Shown here piece by piece: positions 46,790 to 58,429 of a stretch of 64,000 bases of DNA. The position numbers and the translations under genes are program-made. The notes below the pieces were generated by a model. That model was not told the DNA's origin. It searched no databases and saw only the letters and a list, made by a program, of their open reading frames with translations. The stretch lies in assembly GCA_007922305.1 (NCBI GenBank), contig ML677385.1:7900336-7964335 (forward strand), written 5' to 3'. Every line of letters begins with the position of its first letter. Position 1 is the first letter of the stretch. Origin of the DNA: Dermatemys mawii. Lineage: Eukaryota > Chordata > Testudines > Dermatemydidae.

Positions 46790-49344
46790 TGCACGCACAG
46801 ACTATAATTCCATTGAGGGAGCTGACTACATAAACCACAAGATTGAAGATTGGATTAATATCATTGAAGTTCCAAGAATAAATTATAGGAAAATTGTTTA
46901 TATCCAGGAACATTGTTCATACATTTATGAAAAAAGAATGTACCTTAAAATTTTCAGACATGCTGAAATTTACTTTTTTAATGGGGCTTTGACTTCTAAG
47001 TCACTTAGGAACTCTTGAAAACATTGCATGAAGACTATATTTACAGATTGGAGGACTTAACCTGGAAAGCAATGACTCTGAAATGGGTTTGGAAGTCATT
47101 ATAAATAGCTAGCTGAATATGAGCATCCATTGCAATTCTCTAGCTGCTTGTTTTCTCATCTGGTGCGTTACACAGCCCTTTGGGGGTCATACAAGGCAAC
47201 CAGGGGAGCGTCTGTGGCACTAGAATTTTTTTTACAATCTAAAGCAACTAAAATCTTGCTTTCTCACTCCCCACACGTCTTTATTCTTTGTTAGTTTTTC
47301 AAAAGACATGCACAAATAACACATAGATTTCTCATTGTTATCATGGATACATTTTTACTTTTACAGTAAATGGAAAAGGATAATGAAAATTATTGACTTT
47401 GTTTAAGAGGCCACTGACCTGAAAAGTCTGTGAAACTCTGCTCTAGTTGGAAGGGATAATGTGGTTATTAGGTGTATAAACAAAGGCGTATCGAGTAGGA
47501 ATAGGATTTATGGGATGAAATTCTAAGGTTGACATTAAACAGGAGGGCAAACTATAATTGCATGGTCCCTTCCAGCTTCAAAAACTGTGAATGTGTTCTG
47601 TGCTTGTGCTGGGATATTGTGCGTGCAAAACTTCTTTCAGTTTGAAAGATTCTAGAGGGGTTTAGGGTGATTTCTTGTTATTGGTGGGTGTGGTAGAATT
47701 TTCAATCTGGAAAAAATTGAAGTGTGACTTGTTCGTCTGTGTATAGACATGGATAGCTTTGGACTATACTTTTGGATCCAGGAATTATTCCTAAGACTTC
47801 ACCATCCTATAGTTTGAGATTGCATACATCTTGTGAAACGAGTAATTTTACCATCATTAATTTCTCATCATCAGCTTTTTTTAAAAAAAAGAGCCTAAAG
47901 ATGTCCATAATCATGGGCTGCAGCTAGCTAAAATTTGGGAAAAATACTGTATTTGTACCTTTTGGTAGTGGGGTATTAGTTTTATAACTGATTTCATATA
48001 GCATATCTCTGGTGTGAAACTCACTACAGTAACATGTGCTCTTTTCACATTTCAAATATTGCAATACCATATATAATTTAAAAAAGATTTTCGATTTGGG
48101 GACAGTGCAGAGGTGGACCCGTTATGATTCCATTTTTGAAAAAATTCTAAATTCTTGCTTTACTGAGTGAAATTTGCATTTCCTTTCTCCCCCCTACTAA
48201 GCATTCAGGTTCATAGTTCTGAACACATCGGAAGAAAGACAAGACACCAGGAATGTGTTTTAACTAGGTTACAACTTTATTAACTCATCTGGAAACTATC
48301 TGGCAATATTTGGTATAGTGCAGATCATCTTTCCTTCTGTAATCTGTTTGACCTTGTGGAGAGCTGCTGTCAGCCCCCACCTTTCCACAGCTGGTCACAC
48401 CTCATTTCTGGGACTCCACTGTCCTCTCCTCATATCAAGGTTAAGGGGTTTCACAAAAGGAGCTTGTTTCCTAGCTGTACCTGATATCAGGAGCTGCAAC
48501 CCCATTCCCAGCTTCTTTCGGGGATGCCTTTCCCTAAATGCACTGCCAGTTACAATTTACCAGGAAACCAGAACCAAGTTTTGAAATCTCTCCACCTGTA
48601 AGATAGACAAAGTATGCACTATGCCGTTATTAATCCCGGGGACACTTTTAGCAACAAAATAGATATATAAATTAAAACACTGCAATGAAAATGCCCTAAC
48701 CAACCTCATGACCCTGGGCGATTTGCAGGACTGGCTATTAATAACATGTATCGTCAGGTTGTCGCTCTAGATCTCACTCTATTTTTCAGTTCACAAACTC
48801 CATCCCCAAAATTGTCACTGCTATGAAAATAGGGGGGGAAAAAAATCCAGGAATGTGATGTCATTAACTAGCCTCCTTTGTATTCAGTCAGTGGACCATA
48901 TCTCTGAGCACACCACCTGTGATGGTGAAAATCCTCAAACCCAGTGTCCCCTGATGCATCTACCTGAATGTTGAGGACTGCCTTTAGCAATGAATCTTGT
49001 CTCTAAAAATAAACACTAAAGTGAGTTAGAAAATGATGCCGTGCCCAGGAATCTTCCTTCATTTCTTTGTTCACTCTTATAAAATGATTTGGCCTTGTTA
49101 TCTCTAAACATGCAGAACTTACATGATTGACTGAGAGGGCCGCACAGCCAAGAAGGTTACTTTGCACAAACTGCGGCTATTATTGTTTATTTTAATTTTG
49201 CCGTGACTCAAGTTTATTTGCATGGAGTCTGGAGATACCACTCTCCGTATCTAACTCTATTCCTAAATAGGTCAGCCTGGTGTAGGATACTCTGTTTTCC
49301 TTCTTTTGGGATTACTCCCCAGTCAAGGTAATGTGAACCACCTA
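46590..49344. other. Intronic sequence with an AC microsatellite
   Basis: A perfect (AC)n run occupies about 46765-46788. The region 48190-48960 has the look of a decayed dispersed repeat, but I cannot classify it. Confidence 0.4.
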
Positions 49345-49554
49345 CAGGCATGTTGCGTCTTACGTGTATTTAACATACGCGATTTCCGTTTTACACGGTC
49401 CGCAAAAACAAAAAAAGGAGAATTTTTTTTTTAAACTTCCTGCAGGGGGCACAATTTCACCTCCCATTGAAGTGAATGGGCTCTGGCTATACGCGGTTTC
49501 CGCTTTACGTGGTAACCGCGGAACGGAACCCTCGCGCAAGATGCAACATGCCTG
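49345..49554. mobile_element. Mariner-like MITE with TA target duplication
   Basis: The 210-bp element starts CAGGCATGTTGCGTCTTACG and ends in the inverted form ...GATGCAACATGCCTG. It is flanked by TA on both sides (49343-49344, 49555-49556). Inner copies of the tacgcggtttccgctttacg motif pair with the left end, and cccattgaagtgaatggg forms a small hairpin. No transposase is present. Confidence 0.75.
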
Positions 49555-49556
49555 TA

Positions 49557-50483
49557 TTGTAAGCCTGACTCCTGTACCAAAGCCCAGTCAATCACCATGC
49601 TGAACTTTTTAAATACTGAGCATGACATTGAGTGGCCTTGTCAAAGTGAAATTGACTTTAAGAAGGAAAAAATCCCTGAGGATATAGAGGTAGCAGACGA
49701 AATATCTACTTAGACTCATTTCACTAATGTTGCTCTGGAGCCACAAGCCCTCACAATGTTCACATCAGTGTCAAAGGGAGAATAGTATACTGAACAATGT
49801 TCTGGGCCTGTCATATCACCTGATGAGCTTCTCTATCATAAACAATTGGTGGATTGAGCAATATTCCCTATGTGTCTTTTGCGGGGACAACCCCAAAAGA
49901 GAGACTCACAGGTCAGACATAGTCAAGCATGTGAGTGGTCCGGTAATTTTGTTAATGATTTATTTCTTGTGCAGTTTGTCTCCTCATTGTGCGACTCAAA
50001 CCTTCAATAGACTTTTATTAAGAGACTTCATGGAATTCTAATTCCTTCATATGGTAACCTGAATCCTATTTTAAACACTTCCCCTAAATATGCCCTCTCT
50101 ATCTGATCAGGGTAATCCCAAAGCCATACCTGAAGCATCTTGAATTTAGCGAGGGATAAATCTGTCCCACGCCCTTGCTACTTGGTGCACTGTCTAGTGA
50201 TGGAGGAGCACCGTGAATAGCCTTCTTTTCATACTGGATTGGGACTTTCCCTGATCGGGCAAGGTAATTGTGTGCCCTGCGGATGCCAATGTAGTTCTAA
50301 TGTGTATATTTATATTTGTAGATGTTCCAGAAATGTCTCTCTCCATCGAATGCCAAGCATATCTTATTGCGAGCATTGGGCCTCTGGTTAAGTTGTCACA
50401 GAACCAATAAACTGCTATTCTTTTGTAAGCATGGCAATACCCAATCTGGAGGTCCTCTTCCATTCACCAGAGGTCATTATTTG
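49557..50483. other. Intronic sequence
   Basis: No recognised element was seen. The open frames here (for example 49727-50041) carry no motif. Confidence 0.35.
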
Positions 50484-51266
50484 TGTCATAAGTGTGAAGT
50501 AGCCTAGAATTAGTGTTTACCTATAAGGGGTTAAGCTAAAGGTAACCTGAGAGGTGAACAACTGACCAATGAGAAATTCCTCAAGAGACAAAGGATTTTA
50601 AGTTTCAGTTTCTCTCTGGGTCTCTCTGTTCACCTCGGCTATGGGGGGAACACAGCTATGTCTTTCACTATAACTATAAGATTCTATTAAGTATTGTAGT
50701 CAGTAAGTTTACCTTCTCTTTATCACTTGGAGAGTTCTCAGTGGTGAGTGTTGGCTGGGTGCTTCTTGATATTGTAAGCTTCAGCAGAGATATCAACTGT
50801 GGGAGAAAATTGCCTTGGGGGAGAGGTTTGGTTTCTGAATCCTTTTGGTGATTATGGTAGATGCTGTTCTATTGATGGTTATAAGGGATTTATTCCTTTC
50901 TTTTCTTCTTTTATTAAAATCTTTCTTTTAAGAAGCTGACTGCTTGTTTTTCATTGTGTAAGATCCTGGTTTTGGATCGGGCATGTCTCGCAGGATCAGG
51001 TGAGGTTTGGTCTTTTTTTCTCTCAAGCTTCCCAGGGAAGGAAGAAGTTTGGGGGGTTAGTGGAAAGGGAAAGAAGGGTTCCCAAACTACCCTAGACCTA
51101 GTTTGGGTGGTGGCAGCGTACCAGGTCCAGATACAAAAGAATTTGTGTTCTGGGGGAAAACATTTTAACCCAAGCTGGTAAAATAAGCTTGTGGGGGTTA
51201 TTTCTTTTTTCATGCAGGTCCCCACATCTGTACCCTAGAGTTCAGAGTGGGGAGGCAATCCTGACA
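50484..51266 (+). mobile_element. Complete solo LTR with 5-bp target duplication
   Basis: The 783-bp element has TG...CA ends (tgtcataagtgtgaag at the left, aatcctgaca at the right) and identical flanks atttg at 50479-50483 and 51267-51271. The body includes ggggttaagctaaaggtaac near the start and catgcaggtccccacatctg near the end, which I recognise from an abundant turtle LTR family. No retroviral coding sequence is present. Confidence 0.75.
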
Positions 51267-51271
51267 ATTTG

Positions 51272-54200
51272 TCTGCTGCCACCCATTCTTGGACATGCTG
51301 CCCCTTTAATCTAAATTCCTCATCATAATAGGTCCATGCCATGCACCAAATGTGTACTATGCCTGACAAATTATGTCCTTACACTGAAGCAAGGCTGAAC
51401 ATCTCTCTGGGTATTTGGCAGGCAGCACGCACACATATATCAAAAAATCAGCTTGCCAGTTTTCCCGGGTCCAAGAAATCCTAGGACCCTTGGAGTTCAC
51501 AGTGTCCATCTCTTTCACTTTGCCTTACCTTCCATCAGAGACCCCCTCTGCAATTTTGAGAATTGTTCTATATAGTCTATCAATATTTTCCTTTTAGTGG
51601 CTTTGAGAAGATGCACCTCAGCAGGGAAGATACCACTGTATGAGCCTGTCCTTCCCCACCTCAAGGAGACTAACTGCCAGCTTCAATGGCACTCCATCTG
51701 ACCCCTGATGCATCTTTCTCTATGACTCCCCCTGGATATTCCAAGCCTAAGAGGGATTCAGAACCTGCTTGCTTACAACTCCCCAATTTGTAACCCACAT
51801 TATAGGGATCAGCATCCATTTGGCTACTGCTCGTTCCCCAGTATGGAGCCCCCACTGGGTGATTAGTTGTATAGCATCCTTGAATCGTGCCTGGTACTAG
51901 TTGTGATAATTCTTTTTCAGTAAAATGTAATAATGACACTAAGCACTTCTACAGCACCACTTAGTATGATGTGGTTGTGTAGCTGCTGAAGGCAATTCAA
52001 TTTACTGAACTTTCCAAGGAATGGGAGTTAAGAATCAGTTTGATTTTTTGTGTCGGAAATGGGTGAGTAGTAGTGACAGAGCAGATAAAGTTCCTCACTC
52101 TGGAGCAGTACCGAATTGCTTTTAATCAGATCACTGTGAGCTGAAATTGAAAAACTGGAGAGGAAGGTTTCAATTACGGTCCTAAACAGTTGTATAAGTC
52201 CCAGACCAACGGCAACAGGCATAATTTTTATTGCACAACTTCCCTAAAACTTCAAGGTCAAAAATTTGAGTATTTGTATATTTGTAGTATATTTGAAGAC
52301 ATAGTCTGAGAAATGTGTTTTTTGTGTTGTAAATATGTATTGACTTGTGGATTCCCGGGGCCTGTAAACTGTGTGTATAACAAAGTGATGTCCCAAGAAC
52401 CTATGTGATTAAATTAGAGATAAGAAACACAGCTGTAGTTGAGAATTCAGAGTCTGACACAGAGGTTATATTACTAGGTCACGTTGGGCAGGAGTAAGGT
52501 GTATATGCCACAAGTTTTGGTGATGAAACTGGAAATTTTCTTTGTCACTAAAAATCAAATTCTTGCTTGATGTGAAAGCTACATCAAATTCTTCAGAAAC
52601 CCCAAAGGTTCTAGTGGCAGAGTACAGTTAAAGTTTACAACACTACAGGAGGTATTAGTGTTAGTTCCATAGTATAGATAGAAAAACTAATGCACTGGGG
52701 TTAAATAACTTTATTGAGAGGATATAGGGAGTACATATTTTAAAACAATTTATTGGGATTCATCATATGTTTTTCTCTAATAATACTGTAAATATTCTCC
52801 ATGAATCCTTGTCCTTTGGTAATAGGAGTTTACAATGAAATACATGAATGATCTTGCTGAGCTATCCTAACTTGGTCTATTACTGGAACACTCTTGTCTC
52901 ATAAATTCTATAGGTTAAGGCATTCCAGCAGTATCAACAGGCTGCTTCACTATATCAAGTTATTATCTCTTATGAACCTTCATGGCAGTCTTGTATTATT
53001 TGATGAGGATGGTGGTGACAGTGCAAGCTGTAACATTTATTAGATCTGGATGGATGACATTTTCAGTCAGTTTCCGGGGAAAGTATCTAAGATTCTGTAG
53101 TTACTAAGAAGTTCAGCTGACTGAAGCCATACAGCTTCCAACTGTAAGTTTAAATGATTCATCAGTTGGAGAGTTCAAGGCCTTTAAAAATCCCCCTTTT
53201 GGCTGAGATTGAGACTTATTCACTCAAGATGGATTATTTGTGGAAGAAAATCTTTCTGTGTTTCACTTGCCTAATCCTAAGTCACAGTAACACACTGGAG
53301 TGTTAATGGAAGACTTGGGGGGTTTTTTAGATTTGTTTTGTTTTCCTGTATTTTATTACTATAATTTGAATTCCAGCACTCCCTGCTCAGAAGAGCTTGC
53401 AGTTTAAAAAATAAACATGAATAGCAAAAGTTTGGAGACCCAGAGGATGATGTTAAAATTGAGGGGCGGGAGGATGGGAAGTGCTGGTCAGATTTAGTTT
53501 CCCCCTCCTAAATAGCTAGGGGAGAAGGAACATGGGCAAGAGGAATCCACTTGAGGAACTCCAAAGTGTCCTGGTCTGTCTGACTGGGTGAGGATAATAG
53601 TGTTGGCACTTCTGTTTTAAACTAAGTAGGCTGGAGTGAAGTGGGTTTCAGAGAAACCATAGAAGATATTCTAGTTACTAATAAACAATGCCAGGGATAA
53701 CTATGGACACGGGTTTTGCCCATTCTTAAAGGAAGGATGGGATGGATTTTTCTTTTGTTGTGAAGTAAGATGCAATAAGACTTGGTGATTTCCTAGCTGC
53801 ATCAGAAAAGAAGAAAAAAAGGGAGGAGTCAAAGAAGACCACAAAGGTATGAGCCTGAATTAGGGAAGGTTGAAGATGGTGTCAGTAACAATGGAGAAAG
53901 GCAGAAATGGAACATGGTACAGTCAAATTGTCTAAATCTTCAAAATTTCTGAGGGTTTATTGAAGCAGTCTACAGGTTAATTTATTGGCCATCAGAGGAA
54001 TAACTTAAAAGTACTCATCTGAACTTCTGAGTAATTGTAGGATATCTGATTCTTTTCCTGGGATCTCATTTACCATGCCATCTATTCTTTTACCCTGGTC
54101 ATCTCTACTGATTATCTATGCTGCCTGGTCCTCATTTTCCCACTATTTCCCTCTGAGAAAACACTCTTAACCACACTTCTTGACAAACCAACCTTAAGGA

Positions 54201-54784
54201 ATTTTTTCAAAATCTTTGGATAGATTATTAATATTTAAGGAATATTCTAAATATGCAGGTTGAAATTTTTGTCTGCCAATTAAAAGAAATTAAAATTAAA
54301 ATCCTTCTCAGATTTGGCTGAAATAGGTATCTAACATAGTTTGCATTCATGTCATATCTGACGTATATAATCAAAATATAGAAGAATACAAAAGAGCACC
54401 TTGCTATCTCTTTGCTGGACTAGAAGATGTCTTTCTGTATACTACTGTCCATACTAAACTGGTGCATTTTCAAGTAACTCTTCTCTGTGCTTGGTTTTGA
54501 GAACTTGAGTGTTCCAAGGCATCCTTCTCAAAGTGGGTGCAACTGCTATTCCCTTTGATCTATGATCCTTATAAATCAGAGCCTCAGATAAAAGTATATT
54601 AGCCAGGGGGTTGTCTTCAGTGATGTTCACTGAAATGCTGAGGCCTACTGATACACAAAGTTCCCCACAGCCCCTTCCTCTATCTAGTCATCTTTAGTTT
54701 TAAACTCAACTAGAATTATCCTTTGGTGGTCTATGGAATATCATGAAAGAGTATGACTGTCCAGGGAATTAGCTCTTTTCCAGC
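51272..54784. other. Intronic sequence
   Basis: No exon was recognised. Around 53380-53470 the segment agaagagcttgcagtttaaa resembles the end of an old dispersed element. Otherwise unremarkable. Confidence 0.35.
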
Positions 54785-54961
54785 CAGAGCGCCCTCTGCA
54801 GGCCAGTGTGCCGCTTGTTGCTGGCCTCGTGTCACCCCCGGACCCCAGTGCTCTCTTTCCTGGCGTGCTGCCCCCTGGCAATAACCCCACACTCTGCCTC
54901 TAGGTCTCCCTTCCCTGGGGAACCCTCAACCTTCTAATCCCCACATTGCCTCAGTCTAGGG
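54785..54961 (-). mobile_element. Truncated LTR-like fragment, same family as 3473-4120
   Basis: The stretch cagccagagcgccctctgca, gtctcccttccctggggaac and cccacattgcctcag follows 3540-3710 closely. It stops where a hAT element begins at 54962. Confidence 0.6.
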
Positions 54962-55716
54962 CAGGGGTGGGCAAACTGTTTAGCCCAAGAGCCACATCGG
55001 GGTTGAAAACTTGTACGGAAGGCCGGGTCAGGGAAGGCTGTGCCTCTCCAAACAGTCTGGCCCCTCCCACTATCTGACCTTCTCCCACTTCCCGCCCCCT
55101 GACTGCCCCCTCAGAATCCCGGACCCATCCAACGCTCCCGCTCTTTGTTTCCTGACTGCCTGTGCCAAGGGCCCCACCCCCTATCTAATCCCCTCTGTTC
55201 CTTGTCCCCTGACCGCCCTCTCCCGAGACCCTCCCCACCCTAAATCCCCCCCAGGACCCTACCCCCTTCCCAACCCCGCTGCTCCCTGTGTCCTGACTGT
55301 CCTGACCCCTATCCACATTCCTGCCCCCTGACAGACCCCCAGGACTCCTATACCCTATCCAACCTCCCCCCTGTTCCACGATCCCTTACTGACCCCACCC
55401 AGAACCTCCACTCCATCCAACAGTTTTCTGTCCCCTGACTGCCACCTGGGACTCCAGCCCTTATCCAATCCCCTTGCCCCGGCCCCCTTACCACACTGTT
55501 GGTGGCCCGACAGGAGCCAGACATGCTGCAACGCTCTCCCAGAGGAGTGCGTAGTCCTGCACTCCAGAGCGCTGCCCGCGTGGTGCGCTGAGGCTCCAGG
55601 AGAGTGGGGAAGGTGTGGGAGGGGCCAGGAGCAGCCACCCCCGCCAGGAGCTCAGGCAGGCCAGCCAGGAAGACCGGTCAGGATGGTCCTGCAGGCTGGA
55701 TGTGACCCGTGGGATG
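54962..55716 (+). mobile_element. hAT-like element with C-rich body
   Basis: It starts caggggtgggcaaactgttt and ends near ggctggatgtgacccgtggg, so the left terminal repeat is good and the right one is damaged. The body is an irregular array of cccctgactgcccc-like words. It adjoins the LTR fragment directly, and no continuation of that fragment was found beyond it. Confidence 0.65.
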
Positions 55717-55739
55717 TATATGGGAATGTACTTCCATAA

Positions 55740-56462
55740 TATTGGAGGACTCTATCATGGGAAGTAGTGACTCTGAAAAAGACCTAGGGTCATTGTGGGT
55801 AATCAGCTGAAAATGAGCTCCCAGTGTAGTGATGTGGCTAATGTAAAGGGGCTAATGTAATTCTTGGATGCCTGAATAGGAATATTGAATAGGAAGGCTA
55901 TGTTATTACCTCTGTATCTGACACTGACCTTTGCTAGAAGAATACTGTGTCAGTTCTGGGATCCACAATTCAAGAAAGATGTGGATAAATGGAAGAGGGT
56001 CCAGAGAAGAGACAGGAGAATGATTAAAGGATTGAAAAATGTGCCTTGTAGTGATAACCTCTAGGAGTTGAGTATGTTTATTCCAACAAAGAGAACATTA
56101 AGGGTTGACTTCATCACAGTCTGCGAGTATCTACATAGGGGAACAAAAGTTAAATGGTGGGCTCTTCAAGTCTGGCAGAGAAAGGTATAACCTGGTTCAA
56201 TGGTTGGAAGTTGAAGCTTAATACATTTAGATTGGAAATAAGGTGCAAAATTTTGACATTGAAAGTAATTAATATTTAGAACAAATTTCCACTGGTGGTG
56301 GTATATATCTAGTCACTGGCAACTTTTAAATCAAGATAGAATATTATATTGAAATATTTAACTTGGCTCTCTTTAAATCAGGAAATAATTCAGGGAAGTT
56401 CTGTGGTCTGTGCTATGCAGAAGATTAAACTAAATGATCACAGCGGTCCCTTCTGGTATTAT
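55740..56462 (+). mobile_element. CR1 LINE 3' region, plus strand
   Basis: It reads ttctgggatccacaattcaa, gggtccagagaagagacagg, ggttggaagttgaagcttaa and ends near aaatgatcacagcggtccct. These are landmarks of the CR1 RT C-terminus and 3' untranslated region. Coding frames are broken, and the final ATTCTATGA repeats are missing. Confidence 0.8.
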
Positions 56463-57247
56463 TAACTAAGAATTTTTATTTCTTCATTATGTGATGAAGG
56501 ATGTGAAATGTCCATGCAGACGCTTGGCATAAGAGTTTTAGTCTTCTATTAAAAAAGACCTATTTAGAGTCTTTGAGCAGTAAAGACTTAACCTGATTTG
56601 CATTTCTTGTAATTTGAATTGATATTTTTCTCAAAACAAATATATTCAGGGGGTAATGATGCCAACTTCCATTTGTAAAGGGCTCTGTAAGAGATAGGTG
56701 TTATTATTTTGTCATGTGGTAACTTTAATTTTACAGAAATGTATAACTATGTAGAAATAATTAGTATGAGTTTGGTTAGGAAATTTTAAAAGGTAAATGT
56801 TAAATAAAAGTTATCTTATTAGAAAACTGCTTAAGAAATGTATTTCTCCAATCATTGAGTTTTATTTACTTTTTCTGTTATATTCCCTTTTTAATCAAAT
56901 GAATGCATGTTTTTCCTGAAACTAAGGAAGAAAGGTGCACAATAACTTTCTTCATTTCATTGTATAGTTCATGAGTTTCCTTACTAGACTATATTATTGA
57001 TCCTCTTAACATTTTCATATGCTGAGAAAAGATTCATATTCAAGATGGTAATGAAATTGTTCATATCAGTTGTGCAACTAACTCAACTTTTTTTTTTTTT
57101 AAGAGCAAATTGAAAATAAATGTGCACATTAAGGAAGTATTTTACATTTCAAATTCTCTATCTTAATAAATCACTATCAGTTCTACACATGAGATTAGAC
57201 TAAATACCCGGTGGTTGCTGATCGTTTTTTTCTCTGTTTAAAATTAG
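56463..57247. other. Intronic sequence
   Basis: No feature beyond a poly-T run near 57090-57102. Confidence 0.35.
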
Positions 57248-57382
57248 GCCACTGACATCTGTGATCCAAACCCAGTCATGATGCTTACGCTCTGCGTCTA
57301 TTTGTACGAAAGGCTCCCTCAGTATTTACCCAAGAAGACTGTTGAGTTTACTGGAGCTCTCCATGCTACTGTTGTTAGACAG
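57248..57382 (+). CDS. CFAP47: CFAP47 internal exon 8 of 9, end of CH domain and linker
   Basis: A 135-nt exon of 45 codons after acceptor aaaattag and before gtactg at 57383. The peptide ATDICDPNPVMMLTLCVYLY, then ERLPQYLPKKTVEF, gives the last CH helix (the block around MLTLCVYLYERLPQYL). The remainder, TGALHATVVRQ, leads into the next Ig-like segment. The exon is phase 0 at both borders. A 10.7-kb intron with a solo LTR, a MITE, a hAT element and a CR1 tail precedes it. Confidence 0.87.
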
Positions 57383-57827
57383 GTACTGATATATCTGGAT
57401 TTAGGTATGAATCATTCCCAGCACTAAATCTTACCATTTATGTGGACTATATATTACACATACTTAAAACACACATTTTTGTATTGATGGATCATGTGTT
57501 CTGCTCTGCTACTCAATACAGAGACTGTAGAATGAGGGAGAATGGCCCCTCTTTTCTTTTCGTCAGATTTGAGGTCCTGACTTCCACTGCTGTTTCCTCC
57601 ACTGCTTTCAGTCAGTGCAGGAGCTTCTCCACAAGTCTAGTTGTGGCTTTCTGGGATCAGAGAGAGAGAGGAACTAGAGCTGCTGCTGAAGTGGAGTTAC
57701 AATGCTTACAGGATCCAAGTTTTCCCCTACTGTTACTCACACCTTCTTGTCGATTGTTTGAAATGGACCATCCTGATTATCATTACAAAAGTTTTTTTTC
57801 TCCTGCTTAAAGTATTTCACCTTAATT

Positions 57828-58015
57828 GATTAGTCTCTTAGAGTTGGTATGGCAACCCCCATCTTTTCATGTTCTCTGTGTGTGTATATATATCTCTTCC
57901 TACTATATGTTCCACTCTATGCATCTGATGAAGGGGGTTTTAGCCCACGATAGCTTATGCCCAAATAAATTTGTTAGTCTCTAAGGTGCCACAAGCACGC
58001 CTCATTCTTTTTACT
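57828..58015 (+). repeat. Longest copy of the gtgccacaggact-family repeat
   Basis: It extends the family upstream, from gagttggtatggcaaccccc, through catgttctctgtgtgtgtat and on to gcatctgatgaagggggttt and ttgttagtctctaaggtgcc. This shows that the short copies elsewhere are fragments of a longer element. Confidence 0.65.
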
Positions 58016-58316
58016 GCTAGGAGAAACAGCTGTTGAAAGACCTGGGTGAAGACAGTCTGCTCTCCCAGTGAAATGTGTGATCTGCATAGTTCTGTGTGGA
58101 TTTCCTAGCAGATCCACCAGAATGGCACAAAACACTGAACTATACTGATGTACATTTATTCCAGGGTGAGAGTCTGATTACTTTATTTGTAGTTAAAGGG
58201 TATATTCTATGTTATACTTAGCATGTGTGCCCCCAAAGACTGAGCGATAGATGCATGTTTCAATTCTAAAAGTAAATAAGTAAAAGTAGAATAACTTTTA
58301 TCGATTGTTGTGACAG

Positions 58317-58429
58317 GTGCGTCTGAAAAACCCAAGCTTTAAACCTTTGGTGTACAACGCTACGATTGTAGGAAGAGAGTCTGCTGATTTCTTATTGCCT
58401 AAAGGAAACAATGTCATCATTGCCCCTAA
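58317..58429 (+). CDS. CFAP47: CFAP47 internal exon 9 of 9, start of an Ig-like (ASH/MSP-type) domain
   Basis: A 113-nt exon after acceptor gttgtgacag, ending two bases into a codon before a perfect donor gtaagt at 58430. The peptide includes VRLKNPSFKPLVYNATIVG and RESADFLLPKGNNVIIAPK. The pattern of Leu-Lys-Asn-Pro, Val-Tyr, Gly and a hydrophobic strand ending in Phe is typical of the ASH/MSP Ig-like repeats shared by CFAP47, HYDIN and related axonemal proteins. The next exon must begin with a single base completing this codon. I did not find it before 64000, so the gene continues beyond the window. Confidence 0.84.

Noticed and set aside
55011..55638. Pro-rich + frame and Gly/Arg-rich - frame
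   Set aside because: By-products of the C-rich array within the hAT element.
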